A stretch of DNA of 64,000 nt from Actinokineospora sp. NBRC 105648 (GTDB lineage: Bacteria; Actinomycetota; Actinomycetes; Mycobacteriales; Pseudonocardiaceae). Both the position numbers and the translations under genes were made by a program. The stretch covers positions 124,001 to 188,000 of the forward strand of contig NZ_BSTR01000003.1 in NCBI RefSeq assembly GCF_030269645.1. The letters run 5' to 3'. The first letter of the stretch is position 1, and every line of letters begins with the position of its first letter. The notes beneath the pieces are model-generated. The model made no database searches and had not been told where the DNA came from. It worked only from the letters and a program-made list of their open reading frames with translations. Shown here piece after piece: positions 50,694 to 59,856 of the stretch.

Positions 50694-51368
50694 ATGATCG
50701 ACAACCACAGGTCCACCCGCGCCACCTCCGCGCGCTCGGTCCGCCTGCGCGCCGCCCTGGTCGCGGTCCCGCTGGCCGCCGGGCTCCTCGGTGTCGCCAC
50801 GCCCGCCCAGGCCGCCACCGCAGGCCAGGACGTCACTTCCGGCCGCGCCACGTCGCTGACCTGCCAGGGCAAGGGCATCGACCCCGCCGCGAAGATCCAC
50901 TACCGGACCGAGACCTTCGTCGAGGCGCCGCTGAGCACCGTCTGGCGGGTGCACACCGACCTGGAGGGCTGGCCGTCCTGGCAGACGGCCGTCACCACGA
51001 TGAAGCGCCTCACCCCGGGACCGCTGCGCGCGGGCTCGCGGTTCCGCTGGACCACCCCGGCGCCCCCCACCCCGGCGACCCCGGCCACCACCCTGGTGAT
51101 CACCTCGTCGGTCCAGCAGGTCCAGCGCGAGCGCTGCGTCCGGTGGAGCGGGCCCGCGATCGGCGACGGGCTGCGCATCGACCAGGGCATCCACGTCTGG
51201 ACCTTCACCGAGGTCCACGGCGGCGTCATCGTCCGCACCGAGGAGAGCTGGACCGGCGCCCAGGTCGAGGCCGACCCGGACACCGCCACCCAGTACCTCG
51301 CGCCGGGTCTCGACTTCTGGCTGGCCGACCTCAAGCGCGCCGCCGAGGCCCGCTCCTGCGACCACTGA
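50694..51368 (+). CDS. Exported SRPBCC-fold protein
   Basis: 224 residues from ATG 50694 (GGGGAG upstream). An N-terminal signal peptide (RLRAALVAVPLAAGLLGVATPAQA) is followed by a START/SRPBCC domain (TFVEAPLSTVWRVHTDLEGWPSWQTAV...ESWTGAQVE). SRPBCC domains bind hydrophobic ligands; an exported one is less common than cytosolic relatives. Probably co-transcribed with the small membrane protein 44 bases downstream and controlled by the TetR protein. Confidence 0.88.
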   Translation: MIDNHRSTRATSARSVRLRAALVAVPLAAGLLGVATPAQAATAGQDVTSGRATSLTCQGKGIDPAAKIHYRTETFVEAPLSTVWRVHTDLEGWPSWQTAVTTMKRLTPGPLRAGSRFRWTTPAPPTPATPATTLVITSSVQQVQRERCVRWSGPAIGDGLRIDQGIHVWTFTEVHGGVIVRTEESWTGAQVEADPDTATQYLAPGLDFWLADLKRAAEARSCDH

Positions 51369-51412
51369 GCCCGGACCACGCGCCCGAACCCACGCCCTGG
51401 AGGAGAAAGACG

Positions 51413-51790
51413 ATGACCACAGCAATAGCGACCGCCACCGCGGTGCGACCCGACCACACCGATCGCGGCTCGCGCGCCGTCCTGATCGCGGTCTGGGCCG
51501 CACCCGCCCTGGTGCTCGGCCAGTTCGCCCTGATCGCGGGCATCCCGATCGCCGTCGTGCTGGTGGGCGCCCTGCGCAACCCGCGCTCACGCGCACTCCG
51601 CTGGTGGGCGGGCGCTCTCGGGGCCGCCTACGCCGCGCCGGTGGCGCTCTGGCTGATCGGGCCGAGCAGCGCGCCGAGCCTGTCGAAGTACCTCAGCCCC
51701 ACCGCCACCGCGGGTCTTGTCGCGACCGGCGTCGCCGTGGCCATCGCGCACCACGTCTTGCGTGGACGCTCCGGCGAAAAGGTCGTCTGA
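51413..51790 (+). CDS. Small membrane protein
   Basis: 125 residues from ATG 51413 behind GGAGGAGAAAG. Four hydrophobic stretches (VLIAVWAAPALVLGQFALI, IPIAVVLVGAL, WWAGALGAAYAAPVALWLIG, TAGLVATGVAVAIAHHVL) make it an integral membrane protein. No family recognised. It follows the SRPBCC gene in the TetR-regulated unit and ends just before a strong bidirectional terminator. Confidence 0.85.
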   Translation: MTTAIATATAVRPDHTDRGSRAVLIAVWAAPALVLGQFALIAGIPIAVVLVGALRNPRSRALRWWAGALGAAYAAPVALWLIGPSSAPSLSKYLSPTATAGLVATGVAVAIAHHVLRGRSGEKVV

Positions 51791-51797
51791 GCAGGGC

Positions 51798-51841
51798 ACT
51801 GCTGTGGGCCGGACGGAGCATCCCGTCCGGCCCACAGCAGT
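51798..51841. terminator. Bidirectional hairpin terminator
   Basis: A perfect 19-bp GC-rich stem (51798-51816 and 51823-51841, ACTGCTGTGGGCCGGACGG and its complement) with a 6-base AGCATC loop. It lies exactly between two convergent genes ending at 51790 and 51845 and so can serve both. Confidence 0.92.
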
Positions 51842-51844
51842 CGC

Positions 51845-52333
51845 TCAGCCCTCGGCGAGGATCTCGTCGATCTGCCCCATCGCCAGCCGCATGCCGTCCT
51901 GCATGCCCATGGCCAGCAGCTGCTCGAGCTGCTCGGCGCCGGCGAAGGTGGTGACGGTGACCATCCGCGTCCCGCCGTCGGTCGCCTCCAGGGTGACCAC
52001 GTTGCGGGTGGGGTCCATGGTGCTGACCGGCTCGCCGCCGTCGTCGGCGAAGCCGTCCTCGAACTCCAGCCGGTGCGGGGCCTCGATCGCGGTGAACCGC
52101 CACCAGCCGCGCGGCTTCTCGCCCTCCGGGCCGGTCATATGGTAGCCGGACCGGCCGCCCACGGTGAAGTCGTGCACCTCGAAGGTCGCGGGCCAGGTCG
52201 GCGGGCCCCACCAGCGTTCCAGCTGGCGCGGGTCCGCCCACACCTGCCAGACCCGCTCGACCGGGGCGTCGAACTCGGCCACGAACGTCAAGGTCAACGC
52301 CTCGACGTCCTTGTGCGTGCTGGTAACGGTCAC
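51845..52333 (-). CDS. SRPBCC (AHSA1-like) protein of an ArsR pair
   Basis: 162 residues from GTG 52333, overlapping the ArsR stop by 4 bases (GTGA). The START-like fold is clear: FDAPVERVWQVWADPRQLERWWGPP, VGGRSGYHMTGPEGE, and a long C-terminal helix LEQLLAMGMQDGM. AHSA1-type proteins are small cytosolic ligand-binding proteins of unknown enzymology, repeatedly paired with ArsR-type regulators in Actinobacteria. Confidence 0.92.
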   Translation of the reverse strand: MTVTSTHKDVEALTLTFVAEFDAPVERVWQVWADPRQLERWWGPPTWPATFEVHDFTVGGRSGYHMTGPEGEKPRGWWRFTAIEAPHRLEFEDGFADDGGEPVSTMDPTRNVVTLEATDGGTRMVTVTTFAGAEQLEQLLAMGMQDGMRLAMGQIDEILAEG

Positions 52334-52695
52334 GACTCGGTCCTCTTCTCTCGGTCCTCGGACAGGATGTCCTCGATCGCCCGGGCGCGGTGGTGCCAGA
52401 TCTGCTCGTAGGCGTCGAGCAGCCGGGCGGCCCGGCGCAGGATGTCGGGGTTTCCCCGCACGATCTGCTCCCTCCCGCGCCGCTGCTTGGTGACCAGCAG
52501 GGCGCGTTCCAACACCGCGACGTGCTTCTGCACGGCGGCGAAGCTCATGTCGTACCGGCGGGCCAGGGTGGACACGGACTGCTCCCGGCGCAGCACCTGC
52601 ACGACGATGTCGCGCCGGGTCGCGTCGGCCAGTCCGTGGAACACGCGGTCCACCTCGTCGGCGTCGAGCTCATCTACAACCACACGGTTGTACAT
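52330..52695 (-). CDS. ArsR-family transcriptional regulator
   Basis: 121 residues from ATG 52695. Winged HTH (LADATRRDIVVQVLRREQ, VSTLARRYDMSFAAVQKHVAVLE). No metal-binding Cys pair is seen, so it is of the metal-independent type that partners AHSA1-like proteins. The ATG has no ribosome site, and a perfect inverted repeat starts with the codon after it, which suggests a leaderless, autoregulated transcript. First gene of a two-gene operon. Confidence 0.9.
   Translation of the reverse strand: MYNRVVVDELDADEVDRVFHGLADATRRDIVVQVLRREQSVSTLARRYDMSFAAVQKHVAVLERALLVTKQRRGREQIVRGNPDILRRAARLLDAYEQIWHHRARAIEDILSEDREKRTES
52675..52692. promoter_or_regulatory. Perfect inverted repeat inside codons 2-7 of arsR-like gene
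   Basis: TACAACC-ACAC-GGTTGTA, 7-bp arms with a 4-base spacer, directly after the start codon. ArsR dimers bind sites of this size, so it is a probable operator located in the coding sequence. Confidence 0.65.
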
Positions 52696-52868
52696 TAGGG
52701 ACTGTCGACCGGGAGCGCAAGTGGTGAGTGGACAGTCGTCGTCGACGCGTCCCGCCGGTCCGCCGAGGAGGTGTTCTCCCCGGCACGGCGGCACTGGATC
52801 ACGGCTCTGGATCATGGTGGCAGCACCGCGCTCGCGTCTGGCAGGATCGCGGTGTCGATGGGGGTTCG

Positions 52869-53360
52869 ATGAGATGTGCGCGCTGGGTGCACTGGGTGGC
52901 GTTGTGCGTCACCTCGGCACAGTTGTTCGCCTGGTTCTTCCTGTCCAGTCCACCGCCGGGCATGGAGGACTGGATGGTCTACTGGTTCGTGGTGGCGGTG
53001 GTCGGCGTGGTGGGACTCGTGCTCACGGTGCCCACGCTGGTCGCGTTGATCGTCGCGGTGCGGGGCAGACACGCCTGGGGGTGGGGCCTCGTCGTGTACG
53101 GCGCGGCGTGGAGCCTGTGGCACGCCTACGGTTTCGGCGCGGTACTGCGCTGGTGGGCCCCCGGGGACGCGAATTTGATGTTCATCGCCTCCAGCACGAC
53201 CGCCTCGGCGGTCTACCAGGCGCTAACCTGCCTGGGCTTCGCCGTGGTGGCCGTCGGAAACTCGGTGGACGCGCGGCTCCGGAACCGCTCTGATGGACGG
53301 GGACCCGACACCCCAGGAGCCTCCGTTTGTCCACAAGAGACAAATCTGCCGCCGCGGTGA
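52869..53360 (+). CDS. Membrane protein
   Basis: 163 residues from ATG 52869 with GGGGG nearby. Four predicted helices (WVALCVTSAQLFAWFFL, MVYWFVVAVVGVVGLVL, TLVALIVAV and WGLVVYGAAWSLWHAYGF, plus VYQALTCLGFAVVAV). I do not recognise a family. Its end overlaps the start region of the phosphotransferase-like gene, so the two are co-transcribed. Confidence 0.7.
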   Translation: MRCARWVHWVALCVTSAQLFAWFFLSSPPPGMEDWMVYWFVVAVVGVVGLVLTVPTLVALIVAVRGRHAWGWGLVVYGAAWSLWHAYGFGAVLRWWAPGDANLMFIASSTTASAVYQALTCLGFAVVAVGNSVDARLRNRSDGRGPDTPGASVCPQETNLPPR

Positions 53361-54217
53361 CGATCACCGTCGACATGGTGGAACACCTTGTCGCCCAACA
53401 GTTCCCGCACTGGGCCGGACTGCCCGTCGAGCCGGTGGCCCAACCGGGCGTGGACAACGCGACCTTCCGGTTGGGCGTGGACATGTCGGTGCGGCTGCCG
53501 CGGTTCGAGCGGTGGGTGGGGCAGGTCGAGCGCGAACACCGCTGGTTGCCGCACCTGGCGCCACTTCTGCCGCTGACGGTCCCGGTCCCGCTCGCCCGGG
53601 GCGCCGCGAGCCCGACCTACCCGTTCCCGTGGTCGGTCTACCGTTGGCTCCCGGGGGATCGCGCCCACCCCGACCGCCTCGACCAAGCCCAAGCGGCTGT
53701 GGACCTGGCCGGGTTCGGCACCGCGCTCTGGACCGCCGACGCGACCGGCGGGCCACCACCGGAGTGGAGCAACGGCTTCCGCGGGGTGGACCTGAACGAC
53801 GACCGCGACTCGGCGGCTGTGGCGTGGCGGTTGCGCGAACGCATCGACGCCCTCGCCGATCACGTGGACACCGCCCGCCTGCACGCGGTGTGGCAGGCCG
53901 GGTTGGACGCGCCGCGCTGGGACCGCGCGCCGGTGTGGGTGCACGGTGACAACGCACCCGGGAACCTGCTCGCCGTCGGCGACCGGCTCACCGCGGTGAT
54001 CGACTTCGGCACGCTGGCGGTGGGCGACCCGGCGGTGGACATGATCGCGGCGTGGACCCTGTTCGACGCGGACGCCCGCGCCGACTTCCGCGCGGCGGCC
54101 GGTGTCGACGACGCCACCTGGGCGCGTGGCCGGGTTTGGGGGCTGACCGCCGTGCTGCCCGCGCCGGACGAGCTCGACGACGCCGCCATGGCCAAGCTCG
54201 ACGAGATCACCGGCTGA
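53327..54217 (+). CDS. Aminoglycoside phosphotransferase-family kinase
   Basis: 296 residues from TTG 53327 (AGGAG 9 bases upstream), overlapping the preceding gene by 34 bases; a GTG at 53357 with a GTGA overlap is an equally good start. APH fold motifs: VWVHGDNAPGNLL (Brenner motif, catalytic Asp) and VIDFGTLAVGDPAVD (metal-binding Asp). N-lobe VAQPGVDNATFRLG and WSVYRWLPG are typical. It probably phosphorylates a small-molecule hydroxyl group; resistance function is not implied by the family alone. Confidence 0.88.
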   Translation: MSTRDKSAAAVTITVDMVEHLVAQQFPHWAGLPVEPVAQPGVDNATFRLGVDMSVRLPRFERWVGQVEREHRWLPHLAPLLPLTVPVPLARGAASPTYPFPWSVYRWLPGDRAHPDRLDQAQAAVDLAGFGTALWTADATGGPPPEWSNGFRGVDLNDDRDSAAVAWRLRERIDALADHVDTARLHAVWQAGLDAPRWDRAPVWVHGDNAPGNLLAVGDRLTAVIDFGTLAVGDPAVDMIAAWTLFDADARADFRAAAGVDDATWARGRVWGLTAVLPAPDELDDAAMAKLDEITG

Positions 54218-54263
54218 CCCGAGCAGCGGCAGATCAGAGGGCACGGATCAGGCTGTGCAGTTC

Positions 54264-54290
54264 AACGGTTCAGCGGTTCAGCGGTTCAGA
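54264..54290. repeat. 9-bp tandem repeat, three copies
   Basis: CGGTTCAG plus one base occurs three times in a row at the 3' end of the DUF5703 gene (last copy touches its stop codon). Looks like replication slippage. Confidence 0.8.
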
Positions 54291-54498
54291 CGATGACGCC
54301 CGGCAGCTCGCTCTTGCGCCGCTTGCGGCGCAGCCACACCTTGCGGGTGCCGTCGGCGTAGAGGCGCACGTTGGACAGCTCCCACCCGCTGAACTCCGCG
54401 TGGATCGCCAGCTGCGTGGCCGCCGTCACCCGCGACACCCCCGGCGGCAGCCGCAGCGGCCGGTACTCCCAATCCCCGTCGATCACCCCGTCGCTCAT
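54286..54498 (-). CDS. DUF5703 family protein
   Basis: 70 residues, highly basic C-terminus (VWLRRKRRKSELPG). DWEYRPLRLPPGVSRVTAATQL is, as I recall, typical of the actinobacterial DUF5703 family, which is found in this chromosomal neighbourhood (near uppP) in related genera. Function unknown, possibly nucleic-acid-binding. The ATG overlaps the stop of the upstream lipoprotein gene by 4 bases. Confidence 0.85.
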   Translation of the reverse strand: MSDGVIDGDWEYRPLRLPPGVSRVTAATQLAIHAEFSGWELSNVRLYADGTRKVWLRRKRRKSELPGVIV

Positions 54499-55502
54499 GG
54501 CCGCACCACCTGCACCCCTCCTCCGTTGCCGGACGCGACCACCACGAGACCGCTGCCCGGGTCGACGGCCACGGCGTCGGGCTGGCCGACAGTGGGGAAC
54601 CGGTACCGCTCACGGGGTTCCTCGCCGCCCACGGCGTAGCCCACCACCTCGTTGGTCGCGGTCAGCGTGACCCAGGCGAGGTCCCGCTCGGCGTCGTAGG
54701 CGATGGCGAACGGCGCGCCCGGCACGGGGTAGCGCTGGCGCATCAGCAGCGGGTCGAGCGAGAACGCGAGCAGCGCGCCGCCGCGGGTGTCGGTGACCAG
54801 GACGCGCCCGTAGCGGTCGACGACACCGTTGGTGGCGCCCTCGCCCGCGCGCAGGCCCTGCCCGACGGTGCCCTTGCCGACGTCGAGCTGGAAGACCGCG
54901 TTGCGCAGCCGGTCGAGCACGACCGCGCCGGGGCCGGTGCTGAATACCTGGTCGGCGCTGAGCAGACCGCCGGAGATCACCCGCTGGACCCGGTCGCCGT
55001 CGAGCACCGCCACGCCCTTGCGGTCGCGGACCGCGACCAGCGTGCTGCCCTGGTAGGACACGGCGTCGGCGGGTCCACCGTCCAGGGTCGTCTCGGTGAC
55101 CACGGCGTCGGGCAGCGACACGCGCGCGACGCCGGTGGGCAGGGCGGCCAGCAGCGGCCCGCCCGGGCTCGCGAGGGTCAGCGCCGACGCGGCGCCGGGC
55201 AGGGTCACCGCGCGGGGCGCCTTGTCCGGGGTGTCGAGGTCGTAGAGGTGGACGGTGCTGCCCGCGGCGACGGCCAGGGTACGGGTGCGCTCGTCCACGG
55301 CGAGGGCGGTGACCGGGTCGGCCAGCGGCAGCACGGTGCCCGCGGGCGTGACCGCCGGGGCGGGGGAGCGGGCAGCGGTGGCGGCGACCGGGTCGCCGGA
55401 GACCATGAGCTCGTCCTGCGGTGTGCCGTCCGAGGAGCAGCCCGCGGCGAGGGTGGCGACCACGGTGAGGGCGGCGACTGCGGGGACGACCAGGCGGGAC
55501 AA
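54495..55502 (-). CDS. Beta-propeller lipoprotein (YncE-like)
   Basis: 335 residues from a TTG at 55502 with GGAGG six bases upstream; this yields a lipoprotein signal peptide (VVPAVAALTVVATLAAGCSS, lipobox Cys). The mature part is a series of blades such as VTALAVDERTRTLAVAAG and AIAYDAERDLAWVTL, a 7-bladed propeller pattern. It should be anchored to the outer face of the membrane. Ligand unknown. Operon with the DUF5703 gene. Confidence 0.85.
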   Translation of the reverse strand: MSRLVVPAVAALTVVATLAAGCSSDGTPQDELMVSGDPVAATAARSPAPAVTPAGTVLPLADPVTALAVDERTRTLAVAAGSTVHLYDLDTPDKAPRAVTLPGAASALTLASPGGPLLAALPTGVARVSLPDAVVTETTLDGGPADAVSYQGSTLVAVRDRKGVAVLDGDRVQRVISGGLLSADQVFSTGPGAVVLDRLRNAVFQLDVGKGTVGQGLRAGEGATNGVVDRYGRVLVTDTRGGALLAFSLDPLLMRQRYPVPGAPFAIAYDAERDLAWVTLTATNEVVGYAVGGEEPRERYRFPTVGQPDAVAVDPGSGLVVVASGNGGGVQVVRP

Positions 55503-55763
55503 ACAGACCTCCGACGACGGGCGAGCTGGGGACCAGCCTCCAGCATCCCGCACCCGTCGACCAGGAGCCACGTCCGGGCCTGCGGGGTGTCTCACCCACC
55601 GGACACCCGGCGACGCGACCCGGCATGCCGATCATGCCAATGCCGTGACGTGCGGAATCACTGGATCCGGTGGGTAACTGACCCGGCTGGGTGAAGTTGA
55701 CATCGTTTTGTAACACCCAGGGTGGTCAAGTCGACCCAGCAGGCACGAGTGCAGGAGGAATCA

Positions 55764-56225
55764 ATGGCGATCGATCCGACGCACCTGCCCATCTTCGGCG
55801 ATGCCGACCCGGCCGACCCACCGGCACCGGTGCGCGTCGCCAGCACGCTGCTGCTGGCCCACGTGGCGGTCACCGGCGGTCACCTCGCCCTGCTGGCCAA
55901 CGCCTCCGGGCAGGACCTCTCGCTCGCGATCGTCCCGATGGGACTGAGCGCCTGGTTCGCGCTGAGCGTGCGCGCGGGCCGCGACTGGGCCCGGGCCGCC
56001 GCGCTGCTGCTGGCCGTGCTCGGCGTCGTGCTGGTGCTCGGACTGTCGACCGGGCCGGTGGACCTCGTCGGCGTCGCGCTCTCGATGCTGCTGGTCACCG
56101 CCGCCGCGGCGCAGATGTACCGCGCGGACGTGCGCGACTACTTCCAGCCCGGCGAGTCCCACTTGGGCGAACCCGACGAGGTCAGGGCAGACGTCGCTCC
56201 GGATAACCGAACTCGACACCACTGA
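55764..56225 (+). CDS. Small membrane protein
   Basis: 153 residues from ATG 55764 (GGAGGA six bases before). Three to four hydrophobic helices (TLLLAHVAVTGGHLALL, LAIVPMGLSAWFAL, AALLLAVLGVVLVLGL, LVGVALSMLLVTAAAA) and an acidic tail. No named family. A TTGACA box at 55697-55702 could belong to its promoter. Its last 44 bases overlap, convergently, the end of the aldo/keto reductase gene. Confidence 0.8.
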   Translation: MAIDPTHLPIFGDADPADPPAPVRVASTLLLAHVAVTGGHLALLANASGQDLSLAIVPMGLSAWFALSVRAGRDWARAAALLLAVLGVVLVLGLSTGPVDLVGVALSMLLVTAAAAQMYRADVRDYFQPGESHLGEPDEVRADVAPDNRTRHH

Positions 56226-57159
56226 CGTCGTCGAGCGCCGCCCGGATCGCCGCGGGCAGCGTCAGGTCCTCCGCGACCAGCGAACCGCGCAGCTGGAGGG
56301 TGTCCCGCGCGCCCACGACCGGGGCGACCACCCCGGGCCGGTCGCGCACCCAGGCCAGCGCCACGGCCAGCGGCGAGGTGCCCAGCCCGTCGGCCGCGGT
56401 GACCACGGCCTGCACGATCCGCGCGGCCCGATCGGTGCGGTGGCGCTCCACGTACGGGCCGAACACCGCCGAGGCGCCACGCGAGTCCGCGGGCGTGCTG
56501 GTGCGGTACTTGCCGGTGAGCACGCCCCGACCCAGCGGCGCCCACGGCAGCACCCCCAGACCGTGGTGCAGGCACGCGGGCACGACCTCCCGCTCGACGC
56601 CGCGCTCCAGGAGCGAGTACTCGACCTGCGTGCTGACCAGCGGCGCCGCGCCGGGCACGGACGCCTGCCGGGCGGCCGCTGAGGCGGTCTGCCACCCCGC
56701 GTAGTTCGACAGGCCCGCGTAGCGCACCTTGCCGCTGCGCACCGCGGCGTCGACCGCGGCGAGGGTCTCCTCCAGTGGGACGGCGTCGTCCCAGGCGTGC
56801 AGCTGCCACAGGTCGATGTGGTCGGTGTCCAGCCTGGTCAGCGACCCCTCCAGGGCCGCGAGCAGCGCGCCCCGGGAGGCGCCGCCGCCGAAGGGCCCGT
56901 CGTGGCGGCGGGCCACGGCCTTGGTGGCCAGCACGACCCGCTCGCGTGGCACCAGGTCGTCGAGCAGGCCGCCGAGCAGCCGCTCGGCCTCGCCGTCGGC
57001 GTAGACGTCGGCGGTGTCGACCAGGGTGCCGCCCGCCTCGACGAACGCGGCCAGCTGGGCGGCCGCCTCGTCGGCGCCGGTGTCCCCGCCCCAGGTCAGC
57101 GTGCCCAGGCCCATCCGGGACACCAGCAGCCCACTGCGCCCGAGGTGTCGTTGTTCCAC
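56182..57159 (-). CDS. Aldo/keto reductase
   Basis: 325 residues from GTG 57159. Catalytic tetrad positions are present: Asp and Tyr in DTADVYADGEAE, Lys in VLATKAVARR, and His in LWQLHAWDD. NADPH-binding segment near VVGARDTLQLRGSL. TIM-barrel oxidoreductase, cytosolic, substrate unknown. It is divergent from the LLM-type oxidoreductase gene at 57253. Confidence 0.92.
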   Translation of the reverse strand: MEQRHLGRSGLLVSRMGLGTLTWGGDTGADEAAAQLAAFVEAGGTLVDTADVYADGEAERLLGGLLDDLVPRERVVLATKAVARRHDGPFGGGASRGALLAALEGSLTRLDTDHIDLWQLHAWDDAVPLEETLAAVDAAVRSGKVRYAGLSNYAGWQTASAAARQASVPGAAPLVSTQVEYSLLERGVEREVVPACLHHGLGVLPWAPLGRGVLTGKYRTSTPADSRGASAVFGPYVERHRTDRAARIVQAVVTAADGLGTSPLAVALAWVRDRPGVVAPVVGARDTLQLRGSLVAEDLTLPAAIRAALDDVSGVEFGYPERRLP

Positions 57160-57252
57160 GACCGAGCAGCCTAGGCGGCCCGACACGCCGCGCCGGACAC
57201 GCCACTCCGGCCCACTGGTGGCCGACCGCTACCGATGAGTAACCTCTGGCCC

Positions 57253-58302
57253 ATGCGACTGGGACTGAACATGGGCTACTGGGGTGCCGGGAACGACGCC
57301 GCGAACCTCGAGCTGGCGAAGGAGGCCGACCGGCTGGGCTACTCGGTGGCCTGGGTGGCCGAGGCCTACGGCTCGGACGCGCCGACGGTGCTGGCCTGGG
57401 TGGCCGCCCAGACCGAGCGCATCGACGTGGGCAGCGCGATCCTGCAGATCCCGGCGCGCCGCCCGACGATGGCCGCGATGACCGCCGCGACCCTGGACAC
57501 GCTGTCCGGCGGACGGTTCCGGCTGGGCCTGGGCGTGTCCGGCCCGCAGGTCTCCGAGGGCTGGTACGGGGTCAAGTTCGACAAGCCGCTGGGCCGCACC
57601 CGCGAGTACGTCGAGATCGTCCGCTCGGCGCTGCGCCGCGAGCGGGTCGACTACCAGGGTCAGCACTTCACCCAGCCGCTACCCGACGGCCCGGGCAAGC
57701 CGCTCAAGCTCACCGTGCACCCGGTGCGCGCGGAGATCCCGATCTACCTGGCCTCGATCGGACCCAAGAACCTCGAGCTCACCGGCGAGATCGCCGACGG
57801 CTGGCTGGCCATCTTCTACTCGCCCGAGCACGGCCGCGAGTCGCTGGAGCTGATCGCCAAGGGCCGGGCCAAGGCGGGCAAGACCCTCGACGGGTTCGAC
57901 GTCGTGCCCACCACCCCGCTGGTGGTCGGCGACGACTGGCGCGCCGCCGCGGACACCGTGCGCCCCTACGCCGCACTCTACGTCGGCGGCATGGGCAGTC
58001 GGGAGCAGAACTTCTACAACAACCTGGCCGCCCGGATGGGCTACGAGGCCGAGGCGGCGCAGTGCCAGGACCGCTACCTCGAGCGCGACTACGCCGGTGC
58101 CGCGGCCGCGGTGCCGCTGGGCTTCCTGGACTCCACCTCGCTGCTCGGACCGGTGGAGCGCATCGCCGAGAAGATGCAGGGGCTGGCCGAGTCGGGGGTC
58201 ACCACGCTGACCGTTTCGCCGATCCTGCAAGATCTGGAGCGAAGCAAGGCCGCCCTGCGGGTGGCCGTGGACGCTCTTGATCGCGCGGGAGTCGGCAGTT
58301 GA
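57253..58302 (+). CDS. LLM-class F420-dependent oxidoreductase
   Basis: 349 residues from ATG 57253. Luciferase-like monooxygenase barrel: [42 protein letters not shown] and [23 protein letters not shown] are typical of F420-dependent enzymes related to methylenetetrahydromethanopterin reductase. It should transfer hydride from reduced F420 to an unknown substrate. Its stop overlaps the TTG start of uppP (AGTTGA), so the two are coupled. Confidence 0.92.
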   Translation: MRLGLNMGYWGAGNDAANLELAKEADRLGYSVAWVAEAYGSDAPTVLAWVAAQTERIDVGSAILQIPARRPTMAAMTAATLDTLSGGRFRLGLGVSGPQVSEGWYGVKFDKPLGRTREYVEIVRSALRRERVDYQGQHFTQPLPDGPGKPLKLTVHPVRAEIPIYLASIGPKNLELTGEIADGWLAIFYSPEHGRESLELIAKGRAKAGKTLDGFDVVPTTPLVVGDDWRAAADTVRPYAALYVGGMGSREQNFYNNLAARMGYEAEAAQCQDRYLERDYAGAAAAVPLGFLDSTSLLGPVERIAEKMQGLAESGVTTLTVSPILQDLERSKAALRVAVDALDRAGVGS

Positions 58303-59126
58303 ACTGGTTCCAGGCCATCATCCTCGGGGTCGTCCAGGGACTGACCGAGTTCCTGCCGATCTCCTCCTCGGCGCACGTGCGCATCGTCTCCGAGCTGCTG
58401 TTCAAGCAGGACGCGGGCGCCTCGTTCACCGCGGTGATCCAGCTCGGCACCGAGCTGGCGGTGGTGATCTACTTCGCCAAGGACATCTGGCGGATGCTCA
58501 AGGCCTGGTTCCGCGGCCTGGTCAAGGCCGAGGCCCGGCAGGACCCGGACTACCGGCTGGCCTGGTACGTGATCATCGGCTCGACCCCGATCGCCGTGCT
58601 CGGGGTGATCTTCAAGGACCAGATCCGCACCGACCTGCGCAACCTGTGGATCACCGCGATCGTGATGATGGTGTTCGCGGTGTTCCTGGCCATCGCCGAC
58701 GAGACCGCCCGGCAGAGCCGCGACACGCTGACCCTCAAGGACAGCGTGATCATGGGCTTGGCGCAGGCGATGGCGCTGATCCCCGGGGTGTCGCGCTCGG
58801 GCGGCACGCTCACCGCGGGCCTGTTCCTCGGGCTGACCCGCGAGTCGTCCACCCGGTACTCGTTCCTGCTGGCCATCCCGTCGGTGTTCGGCGCGGGCAT
58901 CTTCAGCATCCCGGACGTGCTCGACCGCTCCGGGCCCGGACCGCAGGCGTCGATCCCGCAGACCGTGGTGGCCACCGTCGTCGCGTTCGTGATCGGCTAC
59001 GCCAGCGTGGCCTGGCTGCTCAAGTACGTCTCCAAGCACAGCTTCAGCGCGTTCGTCTGGTACCGGATCGCGCTGGGCGCGGTGCTCTGCGCGCTGCTGG
59101 CGACCGGGGTCGTCTCGCCCACCTGA
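58299..59126 (+). CDS. uppP: Undecaprenyl-diphosphatase (bacitracin-resistance type)
   Basis: 275 residues from TTG 58299. It dephosphorylates undecaprenyl pyrophosphate so the carrier lipid can be reused in peptidoglycan synthesis. Motifs: [17 protein letters not shown] near the N-terminus with the catalytic Glu and Ser, and [19 protein letters not shown] with the essential Arg. About eight membrane helices. Translationally coupled to the LLM gene, and followed 25 bases later by a histidine phosphatase, a synteny I recall from other Actinobacteria. Confidence 0.96.
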   Translation: MNWFQAIILGVVQGLTEFLPISSSAHVRIVSELLFKQDAGASFTAVIQLGTELAVVIYFAKDIWRMLKAWFRGLVKAEARQDPDYRLAWYVIIGSTPIAVLGVIFKDQIRTDLRNLWITAIVMMVFAVFLAIADETARQSRDTLTLKDSVIMGLAQAMALIPGVSRSGGTLTAGLFLGLTRESSTRYSFLLAIPSVFGAGIFSIPDVLDRSGPGPQASIPQTVVATVVAFVIGYASVAWLLKYVSKHSFSAFVWYRIALGAVLCALLATGVVSPT

Positions 59127-59151
59127 GCGCCGACCGAATAGGGTCGGACCC

Positions 59152-59856
59152 GTGGCCACAGTCGTACTCCTCCGGCATGCCCGCTCGACCGCCAACGGCT
59201 CCGGTGTGCTCGCCGGGCGCAGCGAGGGCGTCGAGCTCGACGAGTCCGGGCAGCGGCAGGCCGAGGCGCTGGTCGACCGGCTCGCCTCGGTGGCGCTGCA
59301 CTCCGTCGTGCGCTCGCCGCTGCTGCGCTGCGCGCAGACCCTCGCCCCGCTGGCCGCCGCGCGCGGGCTGACCCCGCTGGTCGAGGACTCCTTCGCGGAG
59401 GTCGACTACGGCGACTGGACCGGCAAGGCGATCAAGGACCTGCTCGCCGAGCCGCTGTGGAAGGTCGTGCAGCAGCACCCCTCCGGCGCGGTGTTCCCCG
59501 GCGGGGAGAGCCTGGCCGGGGTGCAGTCGCGGGCGGTCACCGCGGTCCGCGCGCACGACGCGCGGGTCACCGCCGCGCACGGCGACCGCGCGGTCTGGCT
59601 GCTGTGCAGCCACGGCGACGTCATCAAGTCCATCCTGGCCGACGCGCTCGGCCAGCACCTGGACTCGTTCCAGCGGATCGTGGTCGACCCGGCGTCGGTG
59701 AGCGTGGTGCGCTACACCGCGACCCGCCCGTTCGTGCTGCGGCTCAACGACTCCGGCTCGGAGCTGGCGGGGGTAGTTCCACCCGAGCCGAAGCCGGGGG
59801 AGGACCTGGAGAAGGCGGGCGAGGCGCCGGTCGGCGGCACCACCGGCCACCCCTGA
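59152..59856 (+). CDS. Histidine phosphatase (MSMEG_4193-type phosphoglycerate-mutase fold)
   Basis: 234 residues from GTG 59152. The RHG motif is LLRHARSTAN (His-Ala variant), with the second catalytic His in LLCSHGDVIKS and the acid in FAEVDYGDWTGK. Family members downstream of uppP are annotated as phosphatases of unknown substrate. The Pro/Glu-rich last 35 residues overlap convergently with the gene ending at 59744. Confidence 0.93.
   Translation: MATVVLLRHARSTANGSGVLAGRSEGVELDESGQRQAEALVDRLASVALHSVVRSPLLRCAQTLAPLAAARGLTPLVEDSFAEVDYGDWTGKAIKDLLAEPLWKVVQQHPSGAVFPGGESLAGVQSRAVTAVRAHDARVTAAHGDRAVWLLCSHGDVIKSILADALGQHLDSFQRIVVDPASVSVVRYTATRPFVLRLNDSGSELAGVVPPEPKPGEDLEKAGEAPVGGTTGHP

Noticed and set aside
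53327..54217. Antibiotic-resistance aminoglycoside kinase
   Set aside because: The APH fold is clear, but most actinobacterial members act on other small molecules; resistance is not supported by context.
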